A DNA stretch of 64,000 nucleotides, from contig NW_024589877.1 of the NCBI RefSeq assembly GCF_018446385.1, positions 62,001 to 126,000 on the forward strand, in the 5' to 3' direction. A program made the translations under genes and the position numbers. Numbering within the stretch: position 1 is the stretch's first letter; the number at the start of each line of letters is the position of its first letter. The notes under the pieces are model-generated. The model was not told where the DNA came from. It saw nothing but the letters and a program-made list of their open reading frames with translations, and searched no databases. This DNA is from Zingiber officinale. Taxonomy: Eukaryota; Streptophyta; Magnoliopsida; Zingiberales; Zingiberaceae. This document shows, one piece after another, positions 45,359 through 56,694 of this stretch.

Positions 45359-47508
45359 ATGGCTGGAAGTTCCGGCGAAGACTTTTCGGTGGTGGTGCTG
45401 GCGTCGGACCTCGGCTTGGACGCCCGCTCCTTACTCTCGCCGACGGATCGCCAGGCGGCGGCGACGGACGAAGACGTGGTGGCGTGGCATGACTGTCTCG
45501 CCTATCTTTCCTCCGACGAAGATTTCTCGGATCTAGAGGCTCTTCAGGTTTTCCGTCTCCAAGGATCCGACAAGGCCGGCAACCGAATCCTCAGGATTGT
45601 AGGAAAATATTTCCCTGGTTCGTGCACGCGGCTTAAACCTATTTCTTTCGAAGTCGTAGGATCTCACTTTGTTATATGCTAGCTAGGGTTATTCATTTTT
45701 TACCTGATTCGAAAAATCTTGAAATTTCTGCGTAGTACCATTTTATATATTTTCTTAATAAATTTGTGACATCAAATTTATCTTGCATATTTCATTGATG
45801 AATGCTCAGTTTATATCTCCTTCAAATAGTAACTTATTGATTCTAATTTCAATATTGTCATTCTATTTCGCACACTCTATGATTTGTCTTTGGATTGAAA
45901 CACTTATCAATATTTCGTGTTTACACACACACGCACACATATTGTTGATGAATCTATCTCTCATCAAATATTAACTAATGATTTTCGTTATCAAGTTTAT
46001 ATTTTTTTTTCAACACTATGAATTTTCTTTGAATCGAAAAAATGGAATACTGATGATATATATTCAGGGTTTATAGATTTAAAAGGGATTATACAATATT
46101 TTAGATATTACGATTGCAGATATGATATTTTTAAGTTTAAAAGGGTAAAATTTGTATTTGCAGCTGCAGTTATAGATGGGGAACGTTTGAAGAGATATGT
46201 GTTTCACAAGTTCATCACAGAACTAACGGAAGAACCATTCTGTATAGTATACATGCACAGCACTGTGCATTCAGAAGATAACAATCCTGGAATATCCATC
46301 CTGCGGTGGATTTATGAAGAACTTCCATTAGATTTCAAGGATAGGCTACAAGTTGTGTATTTCTTGCACCCAGGACTGCGTTCCAGACTTGTTTTAGCCA
46401 CACTCGGACGCTACTTCCTAAGTGGAGGGTAACTGCATGATACATTATTTCCAATTTACAAAGACGAATATTCCATACAAACTAGTAGTTAGTTATAATG
46501 TGTGATCTTCCTTGAATGGCATCCCTCTCTTGCTTGTTTCTTGATGTTTAGAAATTAACTCCAGCATTTATCTTCCTAATTCATACTTCTCAAGGACAAA
46601 TAAATAGCTCATTGGTAAATGTTGTAATAGTGTTGGACTTGGAAGACCAAATTTCTCGCTCAGTTTGGCATTTAGATTATAGAAAGGCACTACTTAAGGC
46701 ATAGGTGCACCGTATAAATTCTTCCCTGGTACAGGTTATCATATTTGTCATACACAGTTAGGTAGACTTGGAGCTATTGAATTTAAAAATTTAGTGATGT
46801 GCACTCAAAACAACAAGATTGTCACTAGTTGTGAATAAGGTTCCAATTTTTGATTAGCTAAGACATTCCAGATTTACATTCCCTACTGCAGTTCAATTCA
46901 GAATTAGGAATTGCCAAACAGCTACCGGATGTTGTTTTGTTTCAGTTTTCGGATATGTAATGCCTCAAGTTCAGCTACAATTGGGCCAAGTGAAAGCTTG
47001 ACCTGCCATCAATTTGCAATGGTTCTTTCACTTTGATATTGGAGCACAAACTGATGCCTTCATTGCTCGAAATCTAGTATATCCTAAAATGTAACTTTGG
47101 AATCTTCCTTCTAGAAGAATTACAATATAATATCCTTGGCTTGTTTCTTCTGTGGCTTAGCACTTGATTATTTCTGCAGGCTAAAATCAAACCGATAGAA
47201 GTCTTGTCTCTTGGTTTTGTCCTGGATTGCTTAAGCTTTTTCCATATGCTAATGATCTGCTTCTAATGCTTTATAGATTGTACTGGAAAATCAAATACGT
47301 CAGCCGGTTGCAGTATTTATGGGATGATATTAAGAAAGGGCAATTGGAGATTCCAGAGTTTGTGCAAGAGCATGATAATGTTCTCGAACATAGGCCTTTA
47401 ACTGACTACGGAATAGAGCCCGATCCTCTTCACTTAACGGAAGTACCAGCTATGGGGTTGTCACTTGGAAGGCACGGAGATACATGGGATTCCAGGTCCT
47501 ACATGTGA
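45359..47508 (+). CDS. Sec14-like / CRAL-TRIO domain protein (GDAP2-like family)
   Basis: Three exons: 45359-45617, 46164-46428, 47277-47508, encoding 251 residues. Borders are GT-AG and the phase (1, then 2) is kept. ATG 45359 gives MAGSSGEDFS. After an acidic N-terminus (SSDEDFSDLEAL) comes the lipid-binding CRAL-TRIO_2 fold: FRLQGSDKAGNRI, then IVGKYFP, FCIVYMHSTVHSEDN, ILRWIYEELP, VVYFLHPGLRSRL, and SGGLYWKIKYVSRLQYLW. The C-terminus has LTDYGIEPDPLHL, typical of the short plant proteins related to GDAP2. It is expected to be a soluble cytosolic protein that binds or transfers lipid; substrate unknown. The first donor (GTTCGT) is weak but matches the protein family at the junction. Confidence 0.9.
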
Positions 47509-48799
47509 TGCTTTTGCTGGAAGTGTACTTAGTGGTCGACTATTCCTCGAATGTCACAGTAGGTTGTTTCATGGGATACCCTTGGCAGTTCCTATTAATC
47601 TTGTAAGTCAATATTGCTCATCTAAATCATTTTATTATGTGAAAACCACCATTCACTATCATTGGCTTTCAAGATAACCAGTCTATTACCATAAACCAGC
47701 TGTAGATGGAGAGGTATTCGCATAGTGTTGCTGTTGAACTGTTGGTGACATAATTGAAATGAAAGGAATAATACTTTTCATTTTCGAGCAAAGGTAACGC
47801 AAAATTTTAGTGGTTGAATATTACGATGGTCATGTTTTAATCAAAAGTGATTTCCTTAAAAATATTTAATATTCTAATTGATATTTAGAAAAGTATGGAT
47901 ATGATTTATTGATACATTTCATTGATATTAATAAAATCTCAATATTAATAATAATTTTACCATTCTCAATATCGATTATTAATGGTTTTCCTATATGATA
48001 ATGAATTATTTGAATTTCACAATAAATTTTATAGACTATTTTGATTAAATCTCTATGGTTTTCTTTTAGATTCTTCAATTATTTTAGTGAAAACTGAATT
48101 CAGTAATTTAATTATAATCGGACCTTTAATAACTAATTTTAGTAAAATTTAAAATTAAATTATGTTAATATTATTTTTTCTTTTCACATTGAATATAATT
48201 TTAACATTTATTAGTAATTTTTTTATTATCTTTTATATAAAAAATATGCATGATCTCATGTTAGGATTGGTAATAGTGTGAGTGAAATTTTTTTTAATGA
48301 ATATATAGCATTAGAATATATACTTTTCTTGTTCTTTTAACTAAGATTAAATATAATATCTATCTTATTAGTTTAATATTTAATATAAAAAAGTAAATTT
48401 ATTTTTTATGAGAAGAGTTTATTATAATAGTTTAATACTATGATTTAATTTATAGGTCTAAATATTAATTTATATGTATTCATATATTATATTATAAATA
48501 TAGATGCACGATGGTTAGTCATGATTATTATTGATTATAAATTTGTATTCATATATTTATATTATATTTATATTATAAATATTTGATTATTTTGCCTTTT
48601 AATTTGTTTGAATAAAATAAACGTATAAAGGGAAATTAATTTATGATTAATTTTTTTTATTTTATTTATTCCATTGATTTTTTTTACTAGGTATCCCATT
48701 CTTGTGATCTGATTTGGTAAACGGCTAGGCTTCACAAATCAACCACCAACTAAATTTGGCAAGTGCAAATGGGTCTTGTTGGACGGTTCGACATAAAGA

Positions 48800-48881
<82 letters not shown>

Positions 48882-49390
48882 AGAGAGAGAGAGAGAGTAA
48901 TTATATAGAGGTCTTATTCAACGACAAATGTGTGAATTGTACTGTACAAAATAAAACAGTAAATATCTTTATCAAATAATCGAGCTTAACATAATTACAC
49001 ACTTAATCAAAGTATATAAGTATGAGACACGTAAAGTTTTACTTGGTTTACAATCAGGGGATTGTTACTCCAAGGGAAGTCAGCTCAGTAAGAATATCTC
49101 CTTCTCAAATAAAACGTCGGAGGCGGAGAAGCCTCGTACACGAAAATGAAGGACGGAAAGGAATTTGAAGTACAAAGTGTGTTATTATAAAAGGAGAAAA
49201 TCAAAACTCTATTTATAAATCACGGGTCGAAATTGACCCTTTACTGACGTGACACGATTCGAGCGCCCCGAACCTCTCCGGGTGCCACAGCATGGCAAAT
49301 CTCATTCTTTTGCAAACAACTATACAATGGACGAGGGATAAAACTTTATCCCGCTCGGACGCTCGGTGTAGGTTTTAAGTTAGGTCTTCA
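47509..49390. other. 3' UTR and AT-rich intergenic DNA with microsatellites
   Basis: The first ~200 bp may be 3' UTR. 47860-48700 is AT-rich with no gene. (AT)n at 48790-48879 runs into (GA)n at 48880-48897. 48950-49390 has LTR-like words (GATTGTTACTCCAAGGGAAG, a TATTTATAAATC word) but no defined ends. Confidence 0.4.
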
Positions 49391-49900
49391 TTACCTAAAG
49401 AGAGAGTTTGTCCTCCAGGAAAGGGGGATACTGAAGGAAACCCTCATTCATACTTTGGCATGAAAGAAAGTTGAGGTTATGAGATTTACTTAACTTAAAG
49501 GTATTGTCAAATATCAAAAAGGGAGAGATTGTTGGTGCAATATCTCCTAGGTCAAGGTTGACCAAGTTGACTAGGCTTGAGTTGGCTCAAGCCTGAGTCT
49601 AGATGTTTAGGTTTCAATGTTCGACAATACACGGAGATTACTGGTGCAATTCTCCTTTGGTCAAGGTTGACCAGTTAGATATAAAAAAGAGTCAAGTATG
49701 TCAAAGGTTGACTGGATACTTGACTGGGAAAGTCTTAACTGGAGGTTAGACAGATGGAAAATCCTAGTGAGTGGAGCCAGGTGAAAGACCTAGTGAATGA
49801 AGCTAGGCAGTTGGAAAATCTTGATAAGTGAAGTAAGGTGAAAGGCTTCCTCAGTCGGAACCTGCCTATCACGATCATGAGCTAATTGTCCATGGATCTA
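49390..49900 (+). mobile_element. Remnant of a SIRE/Maximus-like Copia element: polypurine tract and start of 3' LTR
   Basis: AAAAAGGGAGAGAT (49516-49529) is directly followed by TGTTGGTGCAATATCTCC at 49530, the polypurine tract and LTR start of a plus-strand SIRE-type element. The LTR part (GGTCAAGGTTGACC words, then AGTGAGTGGAGCCAGGTGAA) can be followed to about 49870, after which it is lost. Confidence 0.65.
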
Positions 49901-49904
49901 AGGC

Positions 49905-50300
49905 TCTGATATCAACTGATGCAGGGGAAGTAACTCTAGGTGTGACGTTCGAATTAGAAGTTTGCAGAGAAAGAAATAGAAAGATAATTTACAAATAAAG
50001 AGAAGCGGCTTCTAAATTTAAATGAAAATAATTTATTTATTAAAGTAAAAGATTTTTTTTGAAACAAAGAATAAAATCTAAACTAATTTTTAGAAAAAAA
50101 AATTAATCTTGAAAATTTAAAACAAGAATTTAAAAGATCAAATCTAAAGGTTTGATAGTCCAGTTAGTTAATTCTATCTCATCTAGACTTTAAATTGAGT
50201 ATAATCATATCCGAAGGTCACAACGAGTTAATTATCTTTAATCTCAATTGTTCCTCTTCAAGATTAAAAAGAGAGGTCGATAAAATCTCATTTTCTTCCC
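49905..50300 (-). mobile_element. Possible LTR remnant of a minus-strand Copia element
   Basis: The plus-strand word GGCTCTGATATCAACTGATG at 49904-49923 resembles a decayed tRNA-Met primer site (normally GCTCTGATACCA) followed by an LTR end TGATGCAGGGG. No further domain is visible, so this stays tentative. Confidence 0.3.
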
Positions 50301-50605
50301 ATCATAACTTGTAGAATATAAATTGATCGTACTGCTAAGATATTCCTGTATAAATCGGGTGTTAAAATTAATACAGACGTCCGAAAGTGAATCAGGACAC
50401 CGATATATCAAAGTACTCAAAATTGATCCGGACGTCTTAATTTCTCAGCGAGTTGCGAATGCCATCGTCCATGGACGGCGCGGCTTGACACCTCTTCATA
50501 TATGTTTTGTTATATACTTATATCTTTATGCATCGGAAGTAGTCATTTTTAGTATTTACTTCGACTTGTGTTTCGACTTTCGAGCCGCACACCGGTTCAG
50601 TGGAC

Positions 50606-53600
50606 ATGGCCGCCCATCCGCTTGCACTCTGTGCCCTGCTGAGCTCTCTTCTCCCATCAAGGCCCCTTCTCTCCCTCCGCTCTTTTTCCCACCTTCGTTC
50701 CCATGCGAACTCGAGGAGACTTCTCTCGCTGCCAATCCTGCATTTGCTGCCAAATCACGCAAGGAGACTCGCTACCAGCGCCGAGCCATCCGTGGTGACC
50801 TCCGAGGACGACAGCTACGGGGGAAAGCAGGTCATCAACCTCACGCCTCATCTATACGATTATGTCTTATCCAATGTCCGCGAACATCCGGTAATGCTCA
50901 CGTCTCGCTATTTTTTCCCATCGTTTCTTCGGGTGGAATCTGGTTTAATTAATTTTGATTTGATGCGTTGAGATTCTTCGTAAACTGCGGGAAGAAACAT
51001 CGACTATGCCAGGAAGCCAGATGCAGGTATTACTGCTTGTTTCGTTGTTTTTGCCTCATGTTGTAGAAATAGAATACATGCTGTCTCGGATGTATTCATT
51101 TGATATGCAACTTGAGATCCTTTTTGTACCTCTGTCCTACAATTTCTTGTTTTGTGTGAGAATTTGTAGCAGAATTGTGGTGTGTTTAATATGATTGATG
51201 ATGACAGATTAGTCCTATATGGAAATGACCATATAAAGAAATTACATATTGGAGAAAACTTAGGATGATAAAACATTTATAACAAATAATGTTAAATTGG
51301 GAATGGATCATAGTGGTTCAACAATAAAAGAGATTATGAAATTATATGTTTTGGTCAGATTTTCTCTTAGGTTCATTCAAGAAATATGCTATATATACAC
51401 ACACACACACACTTTTGTTTGGTCAGATTTTCCCATTAAAGTGACTCATTTCATTGTGATCATTGAAGGTGCCTTTCGTCACAGCCACAACTTAGTTAAA
51501 CAATCCCCTTGAATAGAAAGATAACAAAAATCAGCAGTAGTAAATTTTACTTATATAAACCATACACAAACTCCATATTTCCTTGAGTGTCAGTCTTAGC
51601 TCTTGTATTCTACATGAATATTATGCCAGAGTTTTTTTATTATGCATCTCAGCTCTGGATCAAACACAAGATATATGTATTTTATTTAGTGTTTAAGCTT
51701 GTGAACCCTGGTCGTGAATAAATAACTTTTTCGTATAGGTATCTCCTGATCAAGCCCAACTACTAGTGATGCTTGCACAAATTATTGGAGCACAAAGATG
51801 TATTGAAGTCGGTGTTTATACAGTATGATTTCTTTAAATACATCTTTGTTTGGATTCACTTATTTTTCTTCTGCCTTCATCATGTATTTTCTCTTCAGTT
51901 ATTGCAATTGCATGATCATGAATTTGTTCTTTAATTGCTTGCTTTCTAGCATTGAAATTACTTGAAATTAGCTAAATAACCTTATCATCACTCGTCATTC
52001 TATATAAAGCTTAATGGTAGATAACAATAATTTTCTCCAGCCTATACAGTTGGGCTTAATTCCTCATTTGCTGCTGTCTTGATTAGAATTTGCTTTCACT
52101 AAGTGATATTGAAGGATTGACCAATATAACACTGAGTGGTAAACTTTGGACTTATTATGTTAAAAATGTGGACATTATATTATGCTGCAGTTTATTGATC
52201 AACCTATATCATTAGGACTAGTAGATGAGCTAATTTCCTTGCAGATGTGCTAAATATAGATGCAGCTATTTTTTGTTTGTTAACCATTCTATTTAAAGAA
52301 TGCTATATAATTAAGGATAATTCTGAGCTAAAAATTTCTGCTCTTTATCTCAGGGTTACTCTTCTTTAGCTATTGCAATGGTTTTACCTGAGACTGGCCG
52401 ATTAGTTGCATGTGAAAGAGATGAGAGATGCCTTGAAATCGCAAAGAAGTATTATACACGAGCTGGAGTTGCTCACAAGGTTTATACCATGTGTTTAATT
52501 TACCTACATTGCTAGCTAATATCTAGTGCCTCAGTATGTTGTTTATCTGCTACTACATGCTCAGATGAATATGATCCAAATAACACTCTTATGTTGGCTT
52601 CTCTATTATAATTGTTGTTGCAATTTTATGATAGTACTCATCCAGGAAGTTCATTCTTTTGGTCATTGTCACCCCTTTTACTGGTATCTTCTTCTTACAT
52701 GTATTTTTTTGTTAAAAAAAAATTACTCCCCTAATATGTTGGAAAATGCAACCATGCTCTTAAAGGGAGCTGCTGGGAGTTTGATTGATGTCTGAGTAGT
52801 TTGGTCTAGGTAGCTTTAGCTCAGAAGAAATGGGTGAATTTTGGATCGAAAATGCCTAGCAAACCACTTTTGGTTCGATCTAAGTGGAGGTTGATATGTT
52901 AGAGATCTAATCAAATATTTATTTTGCACGTATGCAAAACTAAAATTCTACCATTCTAATTTGTCTTTGACGGGTCATAATTGTTAGGTGGATATAAAAC
53001 ATGGCCTGGCTGTGGACTCATTAAAATCCTTGATCCAACATGGTGAATCATCCAGGTAAAGTTTAAGTAAAACAGGTTTGATAAGCATAATATGGCTTAC
53101 CCTGCTTTCTGTCTGTAAATGGATCTAGCACTACCTTTTGCCTTACAAAGATAAATTCAGTCTTTTGCATTAGTTTTATTTAGTAAATAATAATAATGGA
53201 TGTTAAAAACTAACAATTGCTTGTCCAAATCTTCAAGTTGGTAATTAAATTCTTTTCTAAGCAAATGCAATTTTCTGAGATGCTTTGACACTAACATTAT
53301 TTATGTTCTGATCCATTTTCTTTGAAGAAAATGATTTGAATATCGCTTACACTATCATAAATAAATAAACTTTGACGCGTTAATATTCATCCTGAACATC
53401 ACTTACACTTGTCATATGCACCTAAAATATATTTTGGTACATTAATGTATTATATTTAGCCATTGCATCATTCAACAAAAATGGAAATACTTGAGGACAA
53501 GCCATTTACTTTGGGATTCCTTATTGTAGAACCAACTTTTCATGAACATTTTCCTTTCTAAGCACATAAAGTATACAAATTTTCCTATTTTACTTTTGCG

Positions 53601-55003
53601 AAGAGTCTTTCTTGAGTTCATTTGTTTGTCCTTGTAGTTTTGACTTTGCATTTGTGGATGCTGAGAAGCGGATGTACAACGAATATTTTGAGCTTCTATT
53701 GCGATTGGTAATGCCCTTACTGATTGCAGGCAATGATAGGTTAAAGAATACAATATATACACGTGTGTGTGTTTTTGTTTTAACTCTCGAATTGGCAGAT
53801 CCATCTTGATGCAGGTTAACTATAATTAATCCCCAAGTACAACTGGGACATTCTTGAAAAACTTCCATAATCATTAATCATTATAGCCTTTTAGTCAACA
53901 CAAAGCAGCACATACTATATTTAGATAAGTTGCATTTTCTGAATGATGGATCTGTTGCTTTACAAGTCTGCCCTTTAGGTTCATCCCATTTTCAAATAGT
54001 TAAACTTTGAGTTTTGAGTCATATTGATACTAAATTCTGTACCCCTGTACAGTCTGTCAGACCTCTGAAATTGAGAATGGAAAGCCACCCATTTTAATTG
54101 ATACTTTGCCAGATGTAACTAGTTTATGATGTGTTGAAAATTCTCCCCAATATTCTTCTTGAGATGCATAGGAAAATTGGATCTGTAGAAGCGAAGTTGT
54201 TCTGTGGAATCTGAGATTATTTTATGGTCGATAAAAAGCATGAACTGCTATCAAAATAGTCTTTTACACAGGAAAGACTAACAACTGTTAGCTTCCAATC
54301 AAGAGATTCACAAAACTGGTTTACTTGTTTTCTACGGTTTGAATTTCTCTCTTTATTCATGGATACAGAGGTGGCTTCTCTTCCTTACAGGTGCGGGTCG
54401 GGGGCCTCATTATCATTGATAATGTTCTTTGGCATGGAAAAGTCGCTGACCCTCAGGTAAGCGCGTCTGGTGTCATTCCGTGCTCGGTTTTCATACGTTA
54501 GATTTGCATTCTTGCATTTTTCATTTTTCATTCCCAGGTTAACGATCCAAAGACCACTAGCATAAGAAACTTCAACAGAAAACTTCTTGAAGATCAGCGT
54601 ATCAGCACTAGCATGGTTAGTATTTTTTTTTTCCTTCAATCGCATGCATTTGAGCGTTACTATAATTCCCTTTTATGATACTATAATTTTGTTTGCTCTA
54701 TTTTGGATTGAGGATAAGAACACATGGTATTATTATTTAGTTAACTTCTGATTGTTTATTGGATAAACTAATAATAAGTTAATTCATTGTAATTTATAAA
54801 TTATCTTACAAATCGAAGTCAAACTAAATTATATGAAATAAACTGTCATCAAAAGAATTTTTCAATCAGAAAAACATGCGTGCATGAAATGCTTTATTTT
54901 GCTTGTTTCAAATTTTATTCTCGTGGTGAGTAAAACCTTTTGGGATGTGTAGGTACCAATCGGGGATGGCATGACGATATGTCAGAAGAGAGCGACCGTC
55001 TAA
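50606..55003 (+). CDS. Cation-dependent O-methyltransferase, CCoAOMT-like, probably plastid-targeted
   Basis: Nine exons: 50606-50890, 50973-51026, 51739-51822, 52354-52479, 52988-53055, 53638-53707, 54391-54456, 54538-54615, 54953-55003, giving 293 residues. All introns are GT-AG and the phase is kept. The first ~55 residues are Ser/Leu/Arg-rich without acidic residues, like a transit peptide. The methyltransferase fold follows: LYDYVLSNV, LLVMLAQIIGAQRCIEVGVYTG (SAM motif), LVACERDERCLEIAKKYY, FVDAEKRMYNEYF and GGLIIIDNVLWHG, with the metal-ligand D and DN residues of class I plant enzymes. It transfers a methyl group from SAM to an unknown, probably catechol-type, acceptor. It resembles the divergent chloroplast branch (Arabidopsis At3g62000 type), not lignin CCoAOMT. 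Confidence 0.92.
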
Positions 55004-55366
55004 CTTGGATGTAATCTACCCCTTGGGCAGTTAAAAAGTAGAGCAATTAAAATGGACTCTTGGCTCAACGTAGAAGTTTGCTTTTAAGCTTCCAATTTAA
55101 AACCCAAATCAATGGTGCACGGCCAATTAATCAAGTATGATCAATTTCAGCACAACTTTAGTTGCATGATTCTAATTCTCTCTAAATTAGTTGAGCTCAA
55201 AGTTACATTTACGCATTTTCTCTAAATTAGTTCTTCGCAAAGTTGCATTTGCACAAAGTTGACGCTCACATGTTCATGAAACTCAGGGCTCATGCCATCA
55301 TTCAATTATAAAAATAAAAGGCAAAAATAGGCGGTCCAAATTAAGAGAAACATCAGTTAATCGCCT

Positions 55367-56240
55367 CTCTTTTTCCAAAAAAAAAAAAAAATGAATGTTT
55401 CTTTCATTATTTTATCCCAAAATTACCTTTTCACCCGTGCCAATGTAGAAACTATCATGTAGCTTTTACAACATGTAAAAGTTATTGGGTAGTTTTTATA
55501 ATGTGTAGAAATTATCGGGTAATTGCTACAACATATAGAAACTCTTTAGTAGCTGCTATAATGTGTTTAGGGTGATATTAGGATTTAAGATTTTTACCAT
55601 ATAGTAGCTTCTACAATGTATTTTGGGTGAGTTTAGGATTAAAAATTTATGTCGTATATGAGCTATCCAGTAGTTGATATAACGTGTAAAAGTTACTTGG
55701 TAACTACTACAACCTGTGTAAGCTATCAAGTAACTGCTACGTGTTTAGTATAACTTTAGAGTTTAAAGTCTAGGATTTAAGATATCTAAACACTATTATA
55801 TTAAAATATTATTTATCAATTTGGTTAAAATTATTTAAACTTTATTAAAATAATTTTAAAATAATTATAGAAGCTATTTTGATATAATAATATTCAGATA
55901 TTCTAAACCCTAAATCATATACTTGAAACTCATATTACACAAGTTGGAACAGCTACTGAATAATTTCTATACGTTGTAATAACTACTAGGTAAGTAGTTA
56001 CTACATGTTTTAAAAACTATCCGTTACCTGTTATACGTTGTAGAAATTATTCGGAAGCTGTTACATATTGTAGAAGTTACTGGATAGCTTCTATAATGAC
56101 ATTGGATGAAGAGGTAATTTCAGAATAAAAATCATAAGAGAGATGTCCATTTAATTTTTTTGAAAAAAGGATTGGATGAAGAGGTAATTTCAGAATAAAA
56201 ATCATAAGAGAGATGTCCATTTAATTTTTTTGAAAAAAGG
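55367..56240. mobile_element. Inverted-repeat element with internal palindrome array, between convergent genes
   Basis: The left end (about 55367-55436: TTTTTCC, A-run, then CATTATTTTATCCCAAAATTACC) is an imperfect inverted copy of the right end (56171-56240: GGTAATTTCAGAATAAAAATC...GAAAAAAGG). Between them are about 12 degenerate units such as GTAGCTTTTACAACATGTAAAAG. The right terminal 70 bp are tandemly duplicated (56101-56170, 56171-56240, identical). No coding capacity. It fits a non-autonomous foldback or MITE-like element; superfamily unknown. Confidence 0.65.
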
Positions 56241-56694
56241 GACGCTGTCGATGATTTGTAAAATCTGGGGCATTCTTTTGATTGATTCTGTCCAAAAATA
56301 AATTTGGCCAACTAAAATTACTCATGATTTTCTTTATCACTCAAGCAGCTCTAAATTGAAAGTGAATTTTTCGTTCACTTTAATAGTACAATAATCTACC
56401 CACAAAATGGTGGATCTAATCAGTTACCCAAATCCATCATCACTTTCTCATAACAAATGTAACAGGTCTATATGTTGTTGATCTCGTACGAGTTTATACA
56501 CAAATAAGTATTTGATGTTTATGGTCCAACTTTGTACTTCTCCATAACCGTAAATTAGTAAATCCCATCACATCCTTCATGGTCCCTGAAAAAGTAAACG
56601 AGGATTAAAAAAACTAATGACTCGAAATCTTTGTTGGACCCATCATCAGAGGTTTAAAACTCCATTAGGTAATTAATCAATGAATACCTCCAAT

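Noticed and set aside
50323..50952. 209-codon plus-strand frame overlapping the O-methyltransferase start
   Set aside because: It is in another frame than the conserved transit-peptide and enzyme sequence and has no domain; the exon model from 50606 keeps frame through nine exons.
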